Shown: positions 21,300 through 33,161 of the stretch, piece after piece | How positions within the stretch are numbered: the stretch's first letter is position 1 | How the letters are laid out: each line of letters starts with the position of its first letter | NCBI GenBank assembly: GCA_033032865.1 | Contig: JAWHQI010000004.1 | Coordinates: 25,960,001-26,024,000, forward strand | Reading direction: 5' to 3' | DNA length: 64,000 nt | From: Dactylorhiza incarnata | Lineage: Eukaryota > Streptophyta > Magnoliopsida > Asparagales > Orchidaceae | Notes under the pieces: generated by a model | What the model was told of the DNA's origin: nothing | Seen by the model: only the letters and a program-made list of their open reading frames with translations | The model's database searches: none | Program-made: the position numbers and the translations under genes

Positions 21300-22492
21300 T
21301 GTTGGATCTTACGGCGCCCTTAGAGGGGGGGTGAATAAGGGAATAAAATTCTTTTTATAATTTTTGAGAAAATTACTAAGTTGTTTTGATTAATAGGAAA
21401 TAATGATGACAAATTAGAAATAAATAATTTAGATTTAGAATTGAAAACTTAGAAACACAAAATAATAAGGATTACGCCAAATGATAGAAATCAAAGTAAA
21501 CACAAAAGAGACATGATTATATTATGTGAAAAAGTGTTTACATAAAATTTGATTTCTATAACGCTAGAAATCGGAAGCGTACAAAAATGATTTTCTTTTC
21601 CTTTTCTATACCGACTCGTATCCCCACGAACCGGTTGGCTTTAGCCAATCCTTCCCCGGATATGGCCTCAAGCCGCTCTAGCCAATCCATCCCCGGATAT
21701 GACCTTGAGCACCCCTAGATCTAATCCCCAAGACCTAGTCGCCAACTCACGCGGCGAATTCCCCCTAAGCCGCGCAAGGACCTAGTCGCCAAAAACAAGG
21801 CGATTTCACTACAACGGATACAAAAAGTGTGGAATGGAAATAATTAAATAACAAGCAAAACTCCCTCTTGAGATTTCTGGAGATGAGGATGAAGGATCGC
21901 TGAAACAAAAGCGAGGTCGAAGCGATCGTTCTTTGGATGCAGCGTGATGGCTTCCTTCTCCAGAATTTCTTCTTTGGCTTTGAGTAGGAGATGATGATGA
22001 TTTGGTAGAGTAGCAGCACGAGAGTTTGGGCACAAGTAATATCTCTGGAAGGTCTAACCAAAATGAGTGAGAACACTTCAATTTATAGACCTTGGAGATA
22101 GCGCCTGCGGTAGTGGATAGCGCCGGCGGTATCGTTCGTGTAGAGCGGTTGCGCAACCGTTGGCGGCGTGGCGGTGTGCACGAACTGGAGATAGCGCCTG
22201 GCGGTAGCGCTAGCGCTGGCGGTAGCGGGAGATAGCGCTGGCGGTAGCGGTAGCGGCGTGCACGAATTTGAGATAACGCCTGGCGGTAGTGCTGGCGGTA
22301 GCGGTAGCGCTGGCGCTAGCGATAGCGCTGGCGGTAGCGCTCCTCCTTTCAAAAAGTTGTTCCAAGCTGCTTTCTACCAGTGGAGTATTGCACCTATAGT
22401 TCCTGCACACTATAAACACACTACAAGCAATATCAAATACAATATGGGATTTGTTATTCTCAAACCAAGGGATGTGACACACATGTCCAACA
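21300..22492 (-). repeat. 3' LTR of element B1
   Basis: 1193 bp from TGTTGGATCTTACGGCGCCC to ATGTCCAACA. TATA box CTATAAAT at 22081-22088 (minus). The hexamer array GCGGTA/GCGCTA/GCTGGC occupies 22099-22340, directly upstream. Internal short repeats around CCAATCC-TTCCCCGGATATGG occur near 21650-21710. A polypurine tract (minus-strand AAAAGGGGGAGAT) abuts position 22492. Confidence 0.93.
22099..22340 (-). promoter_or_regulatory. Hexamer CpG array in B1 3' LTR
   Basis: Built from GCGGTA, GCGCTA, GCGCTG and GCTGGC in tandem with a 6-base register, so it is open in most frames and encodes Gly/Ser or Ala/Pro-rich peptides that I do not regard as real. It begins 11 bases upstream of the TATA box. 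Equivalent arrays are at 30163-30419, 38509-38760 and 55047-55298. Confidence 0.75.
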
Positions 22493-24298
22493 ATCTCCCC
22501 CTTTTGATAATAACAAATCCTCTAAGCAAGAAATCAACAATAGTGTTTATAGATAAGATAAGCAAGATAAAAGTGCAACTATAGTATATGATATGCATGA
22601 TAATGTGCATACTCCCCCTATCTTAATGCTCCCCCTACATAAATGCAATTTATGTGTTACTCCCCCTAAAAGATAGATTTCATGAATTTATTCTCCCCTT
22701 AACCTTCTATATTTCTTCTATATAGATTTCTTCAATTAATCTCCCCCTTTTGGTATTATCAAAAGAAGGTGGGGTGAGGGTAGTAAGGAGGCATTAATAT
22801 ATCATGATCGAGCTTTTTGAAATATAAATAATGATAAATAGTTTAAGCATAGCATACATACGAGATTTCAAATATAAAGATAAGAGTTGTAAGCAAGCGG
22901 AAGATTATAATAAACATTTTTTTGTAAGCATGAAAAGCATAAGTAGAAATATGAGTTTTAGTTCAAATTTGAAAGATGTTTTAATCTTCTTGAAATCTCA
23001 AAGTTTTTCATAAACATACCAAGCATGAAATGAACAAATCAAAGATAAATTAAGCTACAATGTTACTTAATTCTAAGTTCAAGAAATACCAAAACATTGT
23101 AGAGATCATGCTAGGTTATCTAGTGCATTTTTATATAAGGAGTAGTATAGATAAAGCATTAGAATCCAATACTCATGAGAAGAAGTGTTATGAAAGATAA
23201 TGATGTGCACATAAGTGTATTTTGAGCACTGTTAACAATAGATTTAAATCATCAAAATACAAGACATATGTAAAGTAAAGTGCACAATAAAACACAAGTA
23301 AATTACTTTCACACACTTTTTAATGCACATAGTTTTTAACAAAGTGGTGTAATAACCAAGGTTTGCACAAGTAACTTTACTATTCTTTCCAAGGTGCTCA
23401 ACCTCACAATGCTTATGAAGACTTATCAGGAGGTTCAAGTAGTGCTTGGTGGAGTTATATTTGTCTACATATATATTTTTTGTTCACAGTTGTGAGACAA
23501 CATTCTCCGAATACACTTGTTTTGCAAACCCAAATTTTTTTTAACTTTTAACCACTTTTCTAAATTTCATAAGTGCAATTCAAATGTAGTGTAGGTAAAA
23601 AACTTATGCAAGTTTTAATTCATTGTACAAATACAATACACAAACAAGCATTTTGGATTTAGACACACATGTTGATTACCAAAATAAGTGAGTGAAAAAT
23701 ATCATTATCAATCATAAAACATTTACTCATACTTAGAGGCATGCTAAGCTTGGTTCTACATATTTTTCAATACAATTGATGCACTTAAATAGATATATCA
23801 AAGCATGATAATCAAAACAATGTTCATAGAAATTTCAAGAAATAAATTTTAACATTGTAAATAATTCTAAATAATAGAATTCATACATGCTTGATATTGG
23901 CAATAAAGATCATACAGTTTTTAGTTGTTTTGAAAATTTTTAGTGAAAACAAAAACATATTTTTGTAATTTTTGAATTTTGAATTTTTGTAGTTGATTTT
24001 TCATAAAATAAACAAAAAATAAAAAATGTCAGAACTACAAATCAAAGTAGTACAAATACACTAACATATTTTTCTTGATTTTTAGAAAATTTAAAAAAAT
24101 AGAAAATTTTGAACACTCATGCTAGCGCCGGCGCTAGCGCTAGCGCGGGAAACAGTACTCGATTTCTTAGGAATTTTAAATTTTTGATTTTTGATATTGG
24201 TTAGGGGTCTTAAGAGTAGTCTTATGCATAAGTTTTGTAAATATCAGAGATGTCTTGATTGCTCAAATTGCATAAAACATTAGCGTTTTATATGTTTT
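22493..24298 (-). other. B1 non-coding 3' region with multiple polypurine tracts
   Basis: About 1.8 kb of AT-rich sequence between the pol stop and the 3' LTR, with no ORF I can support. Polypurine tracts (minus-strand AGGGGGAG or AAGGGGGAGAT) are near 22493, 22613, 22630, 22663 and 22742. A 27-base GCTAGCGC motif cluster is at 24121-24147. The region corresponds to 38914-39148 plus 48033-50100 of B2. It occupies the place of the accessory ORF in element C but shows no similar coding sequence. Confidence 0.7.
24121..24147 (-). promoter_or_regulatory. Internal GCTAGCGC motif cluster after B1 pol
   Basis: A short GC-rich cluster reading GCTAGCGCCGGCGCTAGCGC in an otherwise AT-only stretch. It is the LTR-array motif placed about 150 bases past the pol stop. 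B2 has a matching cluster at 49934-49961. Confidence 0.55.
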
Positions 24299-27200
24299 TC
24301 ATCCTAAGATGTCTAAGACTCCTAATTCCAACCTTAACATTTGAAACCTTGCATCGGGAAGAGGTTTAGTGAATATATCAGCAAGTTGAGAGTCCGTGCC
24401 AATGAAACTAATCCTTACATTTTCCTTTTTAATGTGATCCCTTATGAAATGATGACGCACATCTATATGTTTGGATCTAGAGTGGTGTACCGGATTATTT
24501 GTGAGATCAATGGCACTTTTGTTGTCACATTTTAGTTCAATATTTCTTAGATGAAAACCAAAATCCTCTAAAGTTTGGCTCATCCATAGTACTTGTGCAC
24601 AACAACTCCCTAATGCAATGTATTCGGCCTCCGTGGTGGAGAGTGCAACCGAATTTTGTTTCCTACTAGACTATGCAACTAATGAAGGTCCTAGAAAATG
24701 ACAAGTACCACTAGTGCATTTTCTATCAAGTGAGCAACCGGCATAATCCGAATCGGAATAGCCATGCAATGTAAATGAATCATTATGTGGGTACCATAAT
24801 CCTAATCTAGATGACCCAATGAGATATCTAAAAATTCGTTTTACCGTTTTTAAATGAGATTCTTTTGGATTGGCTTGAAATCTAGCACATAAGCATACGG
24901 CAAACATAATATCGGGTCTAGTTGCACTAAGATAAAGTAGAGATCCTATCATACCTCTATATAAAGTTTGATCTATAGAAACTCCTGATTCATCTTTTCC
25001 TAATTTTAGTGATGCACTCATTGGTGTAGAAGCATGTTTAAGGTTTTCAAATCCAAAACATTTAAGCATATCATGAACATATTTAGTTTGACATACAAAG
25101 ATACCGTCAATTCTTTGTGATATTTGAAAACCAAGGAAATAAGAAAGTTCTCCTACAAGACTCATTTCAAATTCATTTTTCATCACTAAAATAACTTCTT
25201 TACACATCTCTTCATTAGTAGATCCAAAAATAATATCATCAACTTATATTTGTAAAATAATTATATCATCATTATTGTGCTTAATGAAGAGAGTATTATC
25301 CGCACTTCCCATAATATAACCGTGCTTTAGTAAAAATGATTTAAGTCTTTCATACCATGCACGGGGCGCTTGTTTTAAACCATAAAGCGATTTTTCTAAT
25401 TTATAAACATGATTTGGAAATTTTTCATTAATAAAACCGGGGGGTTGTTCAACATAAACTTCTTCTTTTACAAACCCGTTTAGAAAAGCACTTTTCACAT
25501 CCATTTGAAATAGTTTTATTCTTTTAAAGCTTGCAAATGCTAGAAAAATTCTTATAGACTCCAATCTAGCAACGGGTGCAAAAGATTCATCAAAATCTAT
25601 CCCCTCGATTTGAGAATATCCTTGTGCTACTAAGCGTGCTTTATTTCTAGATATTCTAGACTCACCATCTAATTTATTTTTGAAAATCCATTTTACACCT
25701 ACAACCGGGTGATTAGATGGTCTTTCTACTAATTTCCAAACATTATGACGCTCAAATTGTTCTAACTCTTCATTCATAGCCAAAAACCAAAATTCATCAT
25801 TTAAAGCGGTTGTAACATTTTTTGGTTCAATTTCGGAAACAAAGCAAATATTTGAAAAAGATTCATGAAGAGAAGAGCGAGTTCTTACCCTGATGGATGG
25901 TTCACCAATTATAAGTTCCCGTGGATGATCCTTTGTGAATTTTAAGACGCTTGGAGGTACATATTCATCTTTCTTGGCCTCCTCTTCTTCTTCTTTGGAT
26001 GGTTCTTCATCACCATGCTCCAAAGGAGGTAATAGATCATCCTCTTTACCTGCAGAAAGTCTTTCTATACAAGGAACAAGCTCATCAAATTTCACATTAA
26101 TTGACTCTTCAACTTTTCTAGTTCTTTTATTAAAAACTCTATAAGCTTTACTAGTTGAAGAGTATCCAAGAAATGTTCCTTCATCACATTTTTCATCAAA
26201 CTTTCCCAAGCTATCTTTTGTATTTAAAATGAAACATTTACAACCAAAAACTTTGAAGTAAGATACATTAGGCTTCTTTTGAAAATAAAGTTCATATGGT
26301 GTGAGATTTAAAGATGGGCAAAGCATGATTCTATTTATAACATAACATGATGTGTTTACGGCTTCGGCCCAAAAGGACTTAGGTAATTTATATTCACATA
26401 ACATAGTGCGTGCTAGCTCTTGAAGTGTCCTATTCTTTCTTTCTACAACACCATTTTGTTGTGGTGTGCGTGGTGTGGAGAACTCATGTTTTATGCCTAA
26501 CATATCACAATAAGATGTAAATTTTTCATTTTCAAATTCTCCTCCATGATCCGAGCGAATGCATTTAATTTTTAAATCACTTTCATTTTGAATACGAGTA
26601 CATAATTTTGAAAATTCACAAAACGCTTCGGATTTGGATGAGAGAAATATTGTCCAACAATATCTAGAAAAATCATCTATTAAAACATATGTATACAATC
26701 TACCACCAAGACTTGCGGTACTAACGGGACCAAAGAGATCCATATGAATTAATTGCAAAGGTCTTGTAGTAGAAATAACATTTTTACTTTTGAAAGAGGA
26801 TTTAGTAATTTTACCTTTTTGACATGGTGAACAAAGTGAAGGTAAATTTCCATTTAATCTAGGCAATCCTCTAATTAAATCTCTTTTGGCAAGTTTTACA
26901 ATTAGCTTTGTGCTAGCATGTCCTAGCCTTCTATGCCAAAGTTCAAGTTCATCATTTTTGGTAATAAAACATTTTAAAGATGATTTTGAAAGATCATGAA
27001 ATGAAACAATATAAACATTGTGTATTCTTGGTGCAGTTAGTAAAATATTGTTTGTAATAGGATTAGATATTTTGCATAGATTAGTAGAAGATTCAAATAA
27101 AACATCTAATCCTTTATCACATAATTGGCTAATTGAAATCAGATTATGTTTTAGCCCTTTTACATAAAGAACATTTGATATAGTGAAGGATTCGTTACCA

Positions 27201-27367
27201 ACTGTACCAATTCCCATGATTCTTCCTTTTCCGTTGTCGCCAAACGTCACGATCCCTCCCTTCTTCTTTTCTAGGCTAAGGAACTTAGCTTTATTGCCCG
27301 TCATGTGCTTGGAGCATCCTGAATCCAAGTACCACACGTCTTCATTGTCCTTAGCCTGCCTGCACAT
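24299..27367 (-). pseudogene. pol: B1 pol: protease, integrase, reverse transcriptase, RNase H with two nonsense codons
   Basis: A single frame of about 1022 codons in phase with gag. Protease has [13 protein letters not shown]. Integrase has [10 protein letters not shown], a CSPCQKGK zinc motif, [16 protein letters not shown] and NGVVERKNR. Reverse transcriptase has [12 protein letters not shown]. The codon for the Tyr of the YVDD catalytic motif is TAA (25244-25246), so the protein stops at its active site. A second stop, a former Trp codon changed to TAG, is at 24671-24673 in the RNase H linker. RNase H keeps CDNKSAIDL and TKPLPDARF and ends ELGVLDILG at 24299. No indel is seen, so the loss is recent. 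Confidence 0.92.
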
Positions 27368-29317
27368 CTAGAAAGAAGATGAGAGTAAAGATCCGGATAC
27401 CCAAGTGGAACCTCCCATAGAATAAGTGGAAGCCTTAGGTACCCAGATTTGCTTTAAAGTATTTTGTTTTATTTTCCTACAAGAACTAGTTGTGTGACCC
27501 AACCTATAACAGTTTGCACACGAAATAAAGGGGGTTGAGACCCTTTTCTGGAAAATTTTCTTGCTGGAATAAACTTGATTTACAGAAGAAAAGCATTTTG
27601 AAAAAGAAATTTCTGGTTTCTGATATGAGGTGCTAGCGCCGGCGTTAGTGGCTAGCGTTGGGCGATAGCCCTCTCCTCGATATCCGAGCTCAAACTTTCC
27701 AGAACCATGGCACTGGTTCCCTAGAATCATTTCCAGTGATTTTTGGCCTATTACAAATTTTTTAATGGCCATGGTGAGATCATGAACATGTGCTTTAAGT
27801 GAAGAATTTTCTTTCACAAGCATGACACACCTATTTTCAAAACCTTTCTTATTATTTTTGATTTGCAAAAGAGAGGCTTCCAATTTCCTTTCTAATTCCC
27901 CCTTCTCTTTTGTAAGAGTTTTGGCATGAGAGACGGCTTTAGAAAGTGACTCTTCTATATCTTTTGCCAATTTTGTGGAGTGATCACATTCTTGGCAAGA
28001 AACCTTTCTTTTTTCTAAAACAATTACCTTTTTGGAAAGCTTTTGATTTTCTTTAATAAGAGATTCATTCTCACGATTTAATAAAATACTATCTTTCATA
28101 TTTTTATCAAAAGCTTTGCAAGTTTCAAGAAATTCATTATACAATTCATCATAAGTGGGAGGAGTTACCTCAGTGTCGCTAGGAACACTGGTGTCGTCGC
28201 CGTCATTTTCATGTCCCATGAGGCACATGTTTGCTTCCTCGTCTTCGCTTGATGAAGACCCACTTGATTCTTCGGAGGAGGAGGAGGAAGAGTCATCCCA
28301 TGTTCTAGCTTTTAGTACTTTCTTCTTCTCCTTCCCTTTGTGCCGTTTTTCTTTCTTCTCCTTCAAGAACTTTGGGCACTGGCTCCGAATGTGCCCCGTC
28401 TTCCTACAATGATAGCATTCCGGTGGAGGTCTCTCTTCTTCATTGTCGCTCTCTTTTTCCTTCTTTGAAGATGACCCTTTCCATCTTTCACCCTTTTGGA
28501 AATATTTTCGAAAGGTGTTTCTCCTTTCCGGATTACGCATGAACTTTTGGAAGTTCTTTACCAAAAGACTCTCTTCATCTTCATCCTCATCCTCTTGGCA
28601 CTCCTTCTTTGATTTTAATGCCAACGCCTTCTTCTTTGGCTCCTTGTTGTATTCATCATGTTGGATTTTGAGTTCTACCTCATGGGTTTTGAGATTCCCA
28701 ATGAGGCTCTCAACTTGGAGCGTCCTTAAGTTGTGCGACTCCGAAATAGCCGTCACCTTCGGGTTGAATTTTGGAGAAAGAGAACGAAGGATCTTACGGA
28801 CCAAGTCGCCATTTGAGAAGGTCTTTCCAAGAGCTTTTGAGGCATTGACGATCTTGGTGAAGCGCGTGTACATACCATCAACATCTTCGCTTTCATCCAT
28901 TCGGAATTTTTCATATTCCGACTCCAGTTGGAAAAGCTTGGAATCTTTAACCTGCGATGTACCTTCATGAGTAACTTCCAAATGATTCCAAATTTCATAT
29001 GCAGTAGTACAAGCAGAAATTCTATTAAATTCATTTCTATCTAACGCACAAAATAGAGCATTCATGGCTTTTGCGTTATTTTTACATTTGAGTTTATCCC
29101 GATCATCCCATTTATCTTTGGGTTTTTCTAACATAACCTCTCCAACTACAAATGTAGGAGGAGTGTATTCTTCTTCTACCATGTTCCAATCCTCAATATC
29201 TAGGGTCATTAGAAAACAACGCATCCTATTTTTCCAATAATTATAATCCGACCCAGTAAATATTGGAGGTCTACTAATTCCCTGACCCTCGGAAAAAGCG
29301 AGATCATAAGACGCCAT
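27368..29317 (-). CDS. gag: B1 gag, intact 649-residue capsid/nucleocapsid protein
   Basis: Starts MASYDLAFSEGQGISRPPIF shortly after the primer site. The Copia gag domain occupies about residues 15-220 (YNYWKNRMRCFL, AYEIWNHLEVTHEG, MYTRFTKIVNA). Two intact zinc knuckles follow: CYHCRKTGHIRSQC (301-314) and CANCYRLGHTTSSC (600-613). Between them are a basic stretch, a Ser/Glu-rich acidic segment (330-362) and a long probable coiled coil (400-530). A GCTAGCG motif cluster sits in the coding sequence at 27632-27670. The frame ends with SSSF and TAG, and protease follows in the same frame. The protein would assemble particles and package RNA. It is longer than ordinary Copia gags, as is usual in Sireviruses. 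Confidence 0.93.
   Translation of the reverse strand: MASYDLAFSEGQGISRPPIFTGSDYNYWKNRMRCFLMTLDIEDWNMVEEEYTPPTFVVGEVMLEKPKDKWDDRDKLKCKNNAKAMNALFCALDRNEFNRISACTTAYEIWNHLEVTHEGTSQVKDSKLFQLESEYEKFRMDESEDVDGMYTRFTKIVNASKALGKTFSNGDLVRKILRSLSPKFNPKVTAISESHNLRTLQVESLIGNLKTHEVELKIQHDEYNKEPKKKALALKSKKECQEDEDEDEESLLVKNFQKFMRNPERRNTFRKYFQKGERWKGSSSKKEKESDNEEERPPPECYHCRKTGHIRSQCPKFLKEKKEKRHKGKEKKKVLKARTWDDSSSSSSEESSGSSSSEDEEANMCLMGHENDGDDTSVPSDTEVTPPTYDELYNEFLETCKAFDKNMKDSILLNRENESLIKENQKLSKKVIVLEKRKVSCQECDHSTKLAKDIEESLSKAVSHAKTLTKEKGELERKLEASLLQIKNNKKGFENRCVMLVKENSSLKAHVHDLTMAIKKFVIGQKSLEMILGNQCHGSGKFELGYRGEGYRPTLATNAGASTSYQKPEISFSKCFSSVNQVYSSKKIFQKRVSTPFISCANCYRLGHTTSSCRKIKQNTLKQIWVPKASTYSMGGSTWVSGSLLSSSF
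27632..27670 (-). promoter_or_regulatory. GCTAGCG motif cluster inside B1 gag
   Basis: GCTAGCGCCGGCGTTAGTGG then GCTAGCG and GCGATAGCC in the plus reading, lying between the coiled coil and the second zinc knuckle. It is the third location of the B-family array motif within one element (LTR, gag end, after pol). Confidence 0.5.
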
Positions 29318-29347
29318 TATTCCTGGTTTTTAAACCGTTTGGAATAA

Positions 29348-29363
29348 CCTACCTCTGATACCA
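29348..29363 (-). other. Primer-binding site of element B1
   Basis: Minus strand TGGTATCAGAGGTAGG, separated from the LTR by two bases; initiator tRNA-Met type. Confidence 0.9.
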
Positions 29364-29365
29364 CT

Positions 29366-30570
29366 TGTTGGATCTTACGACGCCCTTAGAGGGGGGTGAA
29401 TAAGGGAATAAAATTCTTTTTATAATTTTTGAGAAAATTACTAAGTTGTTTTGATTAATAGGAAATAATGATGACAAATTAGAAATAAATAATTTAGATT
29501 TAGAATTGAAAACTTAGAAACACAAAATAATAAGGATTACGCCAAATGATAGAAATCAAAGTAAACACAAAAGAGACATGATTATATTATGTGAAAAAGT
29601 GTTTACATAAAATTTGATTTCTATAACGCTAGAAATCGGAAGCGTACAAAAATGATTTTCTTTTCCTTTTCTATACCGACTCGTATCCCCACGAACCGGT
29701 TGGCTTTAGCCAATCCTTCCCCGGATATGGCCTCAAGCCACTCTAGCCAATCCTTCCCCGGATATGGCCTTGAGCACCCCCGAGATCTAATCCCCAAGAC
29801 CTAGTCGCCAACTCACGCGGCGAATTCCCCCTAAGCCGCGCAAGGACCTAGTCGCCAAAAACAAGGCGATTTCACTACAACGGATACAAAAAGTGTGGAA
29901 TGGAAATAATTAAATAACAAGCAAAACTCCCTCTTGAGATTTCTGGAGATGAGGATGAAGGATCGCTGAAACACAAGCGAGGTCGAATCGATCGTTCTTC
30001 GGATGCAGCGTGATGGCTTCCTTCTCCAGAATTTCTTCTTTGGCTTTGAGTGGGAGATGATGATGATTTGGTAGAGCAGCAGCACGAGAGTTTGGGCACA
30101 AGTAATATCTCTGGAAGGTCTAACCAAAATGATAGAGAAGACTTCAATTTATAGACCTTGGAGCTAGCGCCTGCGGTAGTGGATAGCGCCGGCGGTATCG
30201 TTCGTGTAGAGCGGTTGCGCAACCGTCGGCGGCGTGGCGGTGTGCACGAACTGGAGATAGCACCTGGCGGTAGCGCTAGCGCTGGTGGTAGCGGGAGATA
30301 GCGCTGGCGGTAGCGGTAGCGGCGTGCACGAATTCGAGATAGCGCCTGGCGGTAGTGCTGGCGGTAGCGGTAGCGCTAGCGGTAGCGCTGGCGCTAGCGA
30401 TAGCGCTGGCGGTAGCGCTCCTCCTTTCAAAAAGTTGTTCCAAGCTGCTTTCTACCAGTGGAGTATTGCACCTATAGTTCCTGCACACTGTAAACACACT
30501 ACAAGCAATATCAAATACAATATGGGATTTGTTATTCTCAAACAAAGGGATGTGACACACATGTCCAACA
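29366..30570 (-). repeat. 5' LTR of element B1
   Basis: 1205 bp, nearly identical to 21300-22492. TATA box at 30147-30154 (minus) and hexamer array at 30163-30419, which is 12 bases longer here than in the 3' LTR. On the plus strand an open frame runs out of this LTR into A2 integrase (30285-31436), a by-product of the insertion. Confidence 0.93.
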
Positions 30571-30575
30571 CTAAC

Positions 30576-33161
30576 AAAGAGTCCTCTAGGTGCTTATTTT
30601 TGCTACATCTGGATCTGTTTGGTCCCATGCCAGTTCATAGCTTAGGAGGGAAGACCTACACCCTTGTAGTTGTTGATGATTACTCAAGGTTCACTTGGGT
30701 ATTCTTCCTCAAAAAGAAGTCAAATAGCCTAGATATCTTGAGAAGTTTTGTCAGGAAGATACAGAATGAGATGGATTGTACTGTGATCAAACTCAGAAGT
30801 GACCATGGGATAGAATTTCAGTCAGGGGCCATGACAGAATTTCGCCAAGAACTAGGTATCTCCCATGAATTTTCCTCACCCAGAACCCCTCAACAGAATG
30901 GGGTTGCTGAAAGGAAGAACAGAACCTTGATAGAGGCAAGTAGGACAATGCTAAGTGACTCCTATCTACCAGAATACTTCTGGGAAGAGGCTGTCAACAC
31001 TGCTTGTCATATGATAAACAGGTCTTCAATCATCAAAGACCACAAGAAAACTCCATATGAGTTAATGAAGGGCAGAAAACCAACCCTATCCTACTTTAGG
31101 ATCTTTGGTAGCAAATGCTATGTTCTTAATAATGGGAAATCCAAACTAACCAAGTTTGCTGAGAAAAGCAGTGAGTGTATTTTTGTTGGCTACAGCTCTC
31201 ATACCAAGGCATATAGAGTGTACAACATCAATACCCAAGGAGTGGAAGAATCTGTACATGTGGTATTTGATGAGACAAGCCTTATACATAAGGGCTGGTC
31301 TAGTTCTCTAGTGAATGCAGGTATAGTGAAGAAAATAGAGAAGTTATCCATTGAAGACAATGCTGGTACTTCACTCAGAAATAAGTATCAGTCAGTGATA
31401 GTTGAAATCGAGGAAGAAACTGCAAGAAGTCCATAAACAGCTGAAGAAATCCAACCTGAAGAAATGCAACCTGAAGAAGTTGTTAATGCAGAAGTGCCCA
31501 GAATACTACCAATTGCCCTGAGACAAGCAAGAGATCATCCCCAAGAGCAGATAATAGGAGCTGCCAACCAAGGTGTGCTGACAAGGAGTAGAGCTGCAAG
31601 TGAAGTATTGTACCTGAGTTTTCTCTCTCAAATTGAACCCAAGAAATTTGAGGAAGCAAATCAGGATCCATTTTGGATTGCAGCAATGCAGGAGGAACTG
31701 AACCAATTTAAGAGATGCAAAGTTTGGAAATTGGTTCCAAGTCCTCAAGGACAGAACATCATAGGAACTAAATGGGTCTACAGAAATAAATTGGATGAAA
31801 ATGGAAACATCACCAAAAATAAAGCAAGGCTAGTGGCAAAAGGCTACAAACAAGAGGAAGGGATAGATTTTGATCAGACATTTGCTCCAGTAGCCAGACT
31901 GGAAGCAATAAGTCTATTTCTAGCCTATGCAGCCTACCAAGGTTTCAAGGTCTACCAGATGGATGTGAAGTCAGCCTTCCTAAATGGTGACCTCAAAGAG
32001 GAGGTATATGTAGAGCAGCCCTCAGGTTTTGTAGATCCTACTCACCCTGATTATGTTTATTTTCTTAGAAAAGCACTTTATGGCTTAAAATAGGCGCTTA
32101 TGGCCTGTTATGAAACTCTGTCAAGCTTTCTAATTGAGAACAAATTCTCAAGGGGAAAGATTGATAAGACATTGTTCCTAAGGGAAGTAAAGGGCAAGAT
32201 CTTTCTAGTGCAGATCTATGTGGATAACATCATATTTGGCTCTACAGATAACAATCTCTGCAAAACATTTGCCAACTTGATGCAGGGAAAGTTTGAGATG
32301 AGCAGTATGGGTGATCTCAAATACTTCCTAGGTCTCCAAGTGAAACAATCTGAAGATTGCATTTTCATCTCCCAGATCAAATTCATTAGGGAGCTAGTCA
32401 AGAAATTTGGATTGGAGAGTGCTTCTTCAATGAATACTCAAATGGGAACCAATGTGTCTATGGACAAGGATGAGAAGGGCATACCCTTTGACGAAACCAA
32501 GTACAGATGCATGATTGGATCTTTGCTTTATCTAACTGCAAGTAGGCCTGACATAATGTTTGCTACATGTGTCTATGCTAGATATCAGGTGAACCCTAAG
32601 GAATCTCATCATGTCTCTGTCAAGAGAATCTTAAGATACCTAAAGGGTACATCAAATCTTGGCCTATGGTACCATAGGAACAATGGATGTGAACTGATTG
32701 GCTACTCAGATGTAGATTATGCAGGGTGCAAGGAAGACAGAAAGAGTACCTCAGTGACATGTCAATTCCTTGGTGGAAGACTGATCTCTTGGAGCAGTAA
32801 AAAGCAGACCAGTGTGGCAATCTCAATAGCAGAATCAGAGTATATCTCTGCTGGGAGTTGATGTGCTCAACTGCTATGGATTCAGCATTAACTTGAAGAC
32901 TACAATCTAAAGATGACCAAAACACCCCTATTTTGTGACTCTTCAAGTGCAATCTCAATTTTTAAGAACCCTGTCTCTCACAGCAGGACTAAGCATATTG
33001 AGATCAGGTATCACTTCATAAGGGAGCATGTGGAAAATGAAGATATCACCCTTGAGTTTGTCCCAACAGACAAACAAGTGGTTGATATATTTACAAAGCC
33101 CTTAGATGAAGCTAAGTTTAACTTCTTCAAATTCCAATTGGGGATGTTAAACTTAGAGTAA
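30576..33161 (+). pseudogene. pol: A2 pol, 3' portion: integrase core, reverse transcriptase, RNase H, broken
   Basis: Resumes after element B1 and its CTAAC duplication. Integrase core has HLDLFGPM, RSDHGIEF and QQNGVAERKNR. Then come the linker with EEMQPEEV and reverse transcriptase with [15 protein letters not shown]. The catalytic motif reads IYVDNIIFGS, so the second catalytic Asp of YVDD is Asn. RNase H ends TKPLDEAKFN ... MLNLE at 33161. Nonsense codons occur at 31434-31436, 32091-32093 (Gln to TAG), 32859-32861 and about 32887. It is a dead pol, though better preserved than A1. Confidence 0.92.

Larger units (their letters stand above)
21300..30570 (-). mobile_element. Complete Sirevirus-like Copia element B1
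   Basis: A 9,271-bp minus-strand element inserted in the integrase region of A2, flanked by CTAAC duplications (21295-21299 and 30571-30575). Order on the minus strand: 5' LTR 29366-30570, primer site 29348-29363, gag 29317-27368, pol 27367-24299, a 1.8-kb non-coding 3' region with polypurine tracts, 3' LTR 21300-22492. Gag is fully open, and pol has only two nonsense codons in a single frame. The LTRs are nearly identical apart from a 12-base difference located in the hexamer array. It is among the youngest insertions here. Confidence 0.95.

Noticed and set aside
22083..22482. Ala/Pro- or Gly/Ser-rich frames over the B hexamer array
   Set aside because: A 6-base repeat is open in most frames by composition; located in LTR U3 upstream of the TATA box.
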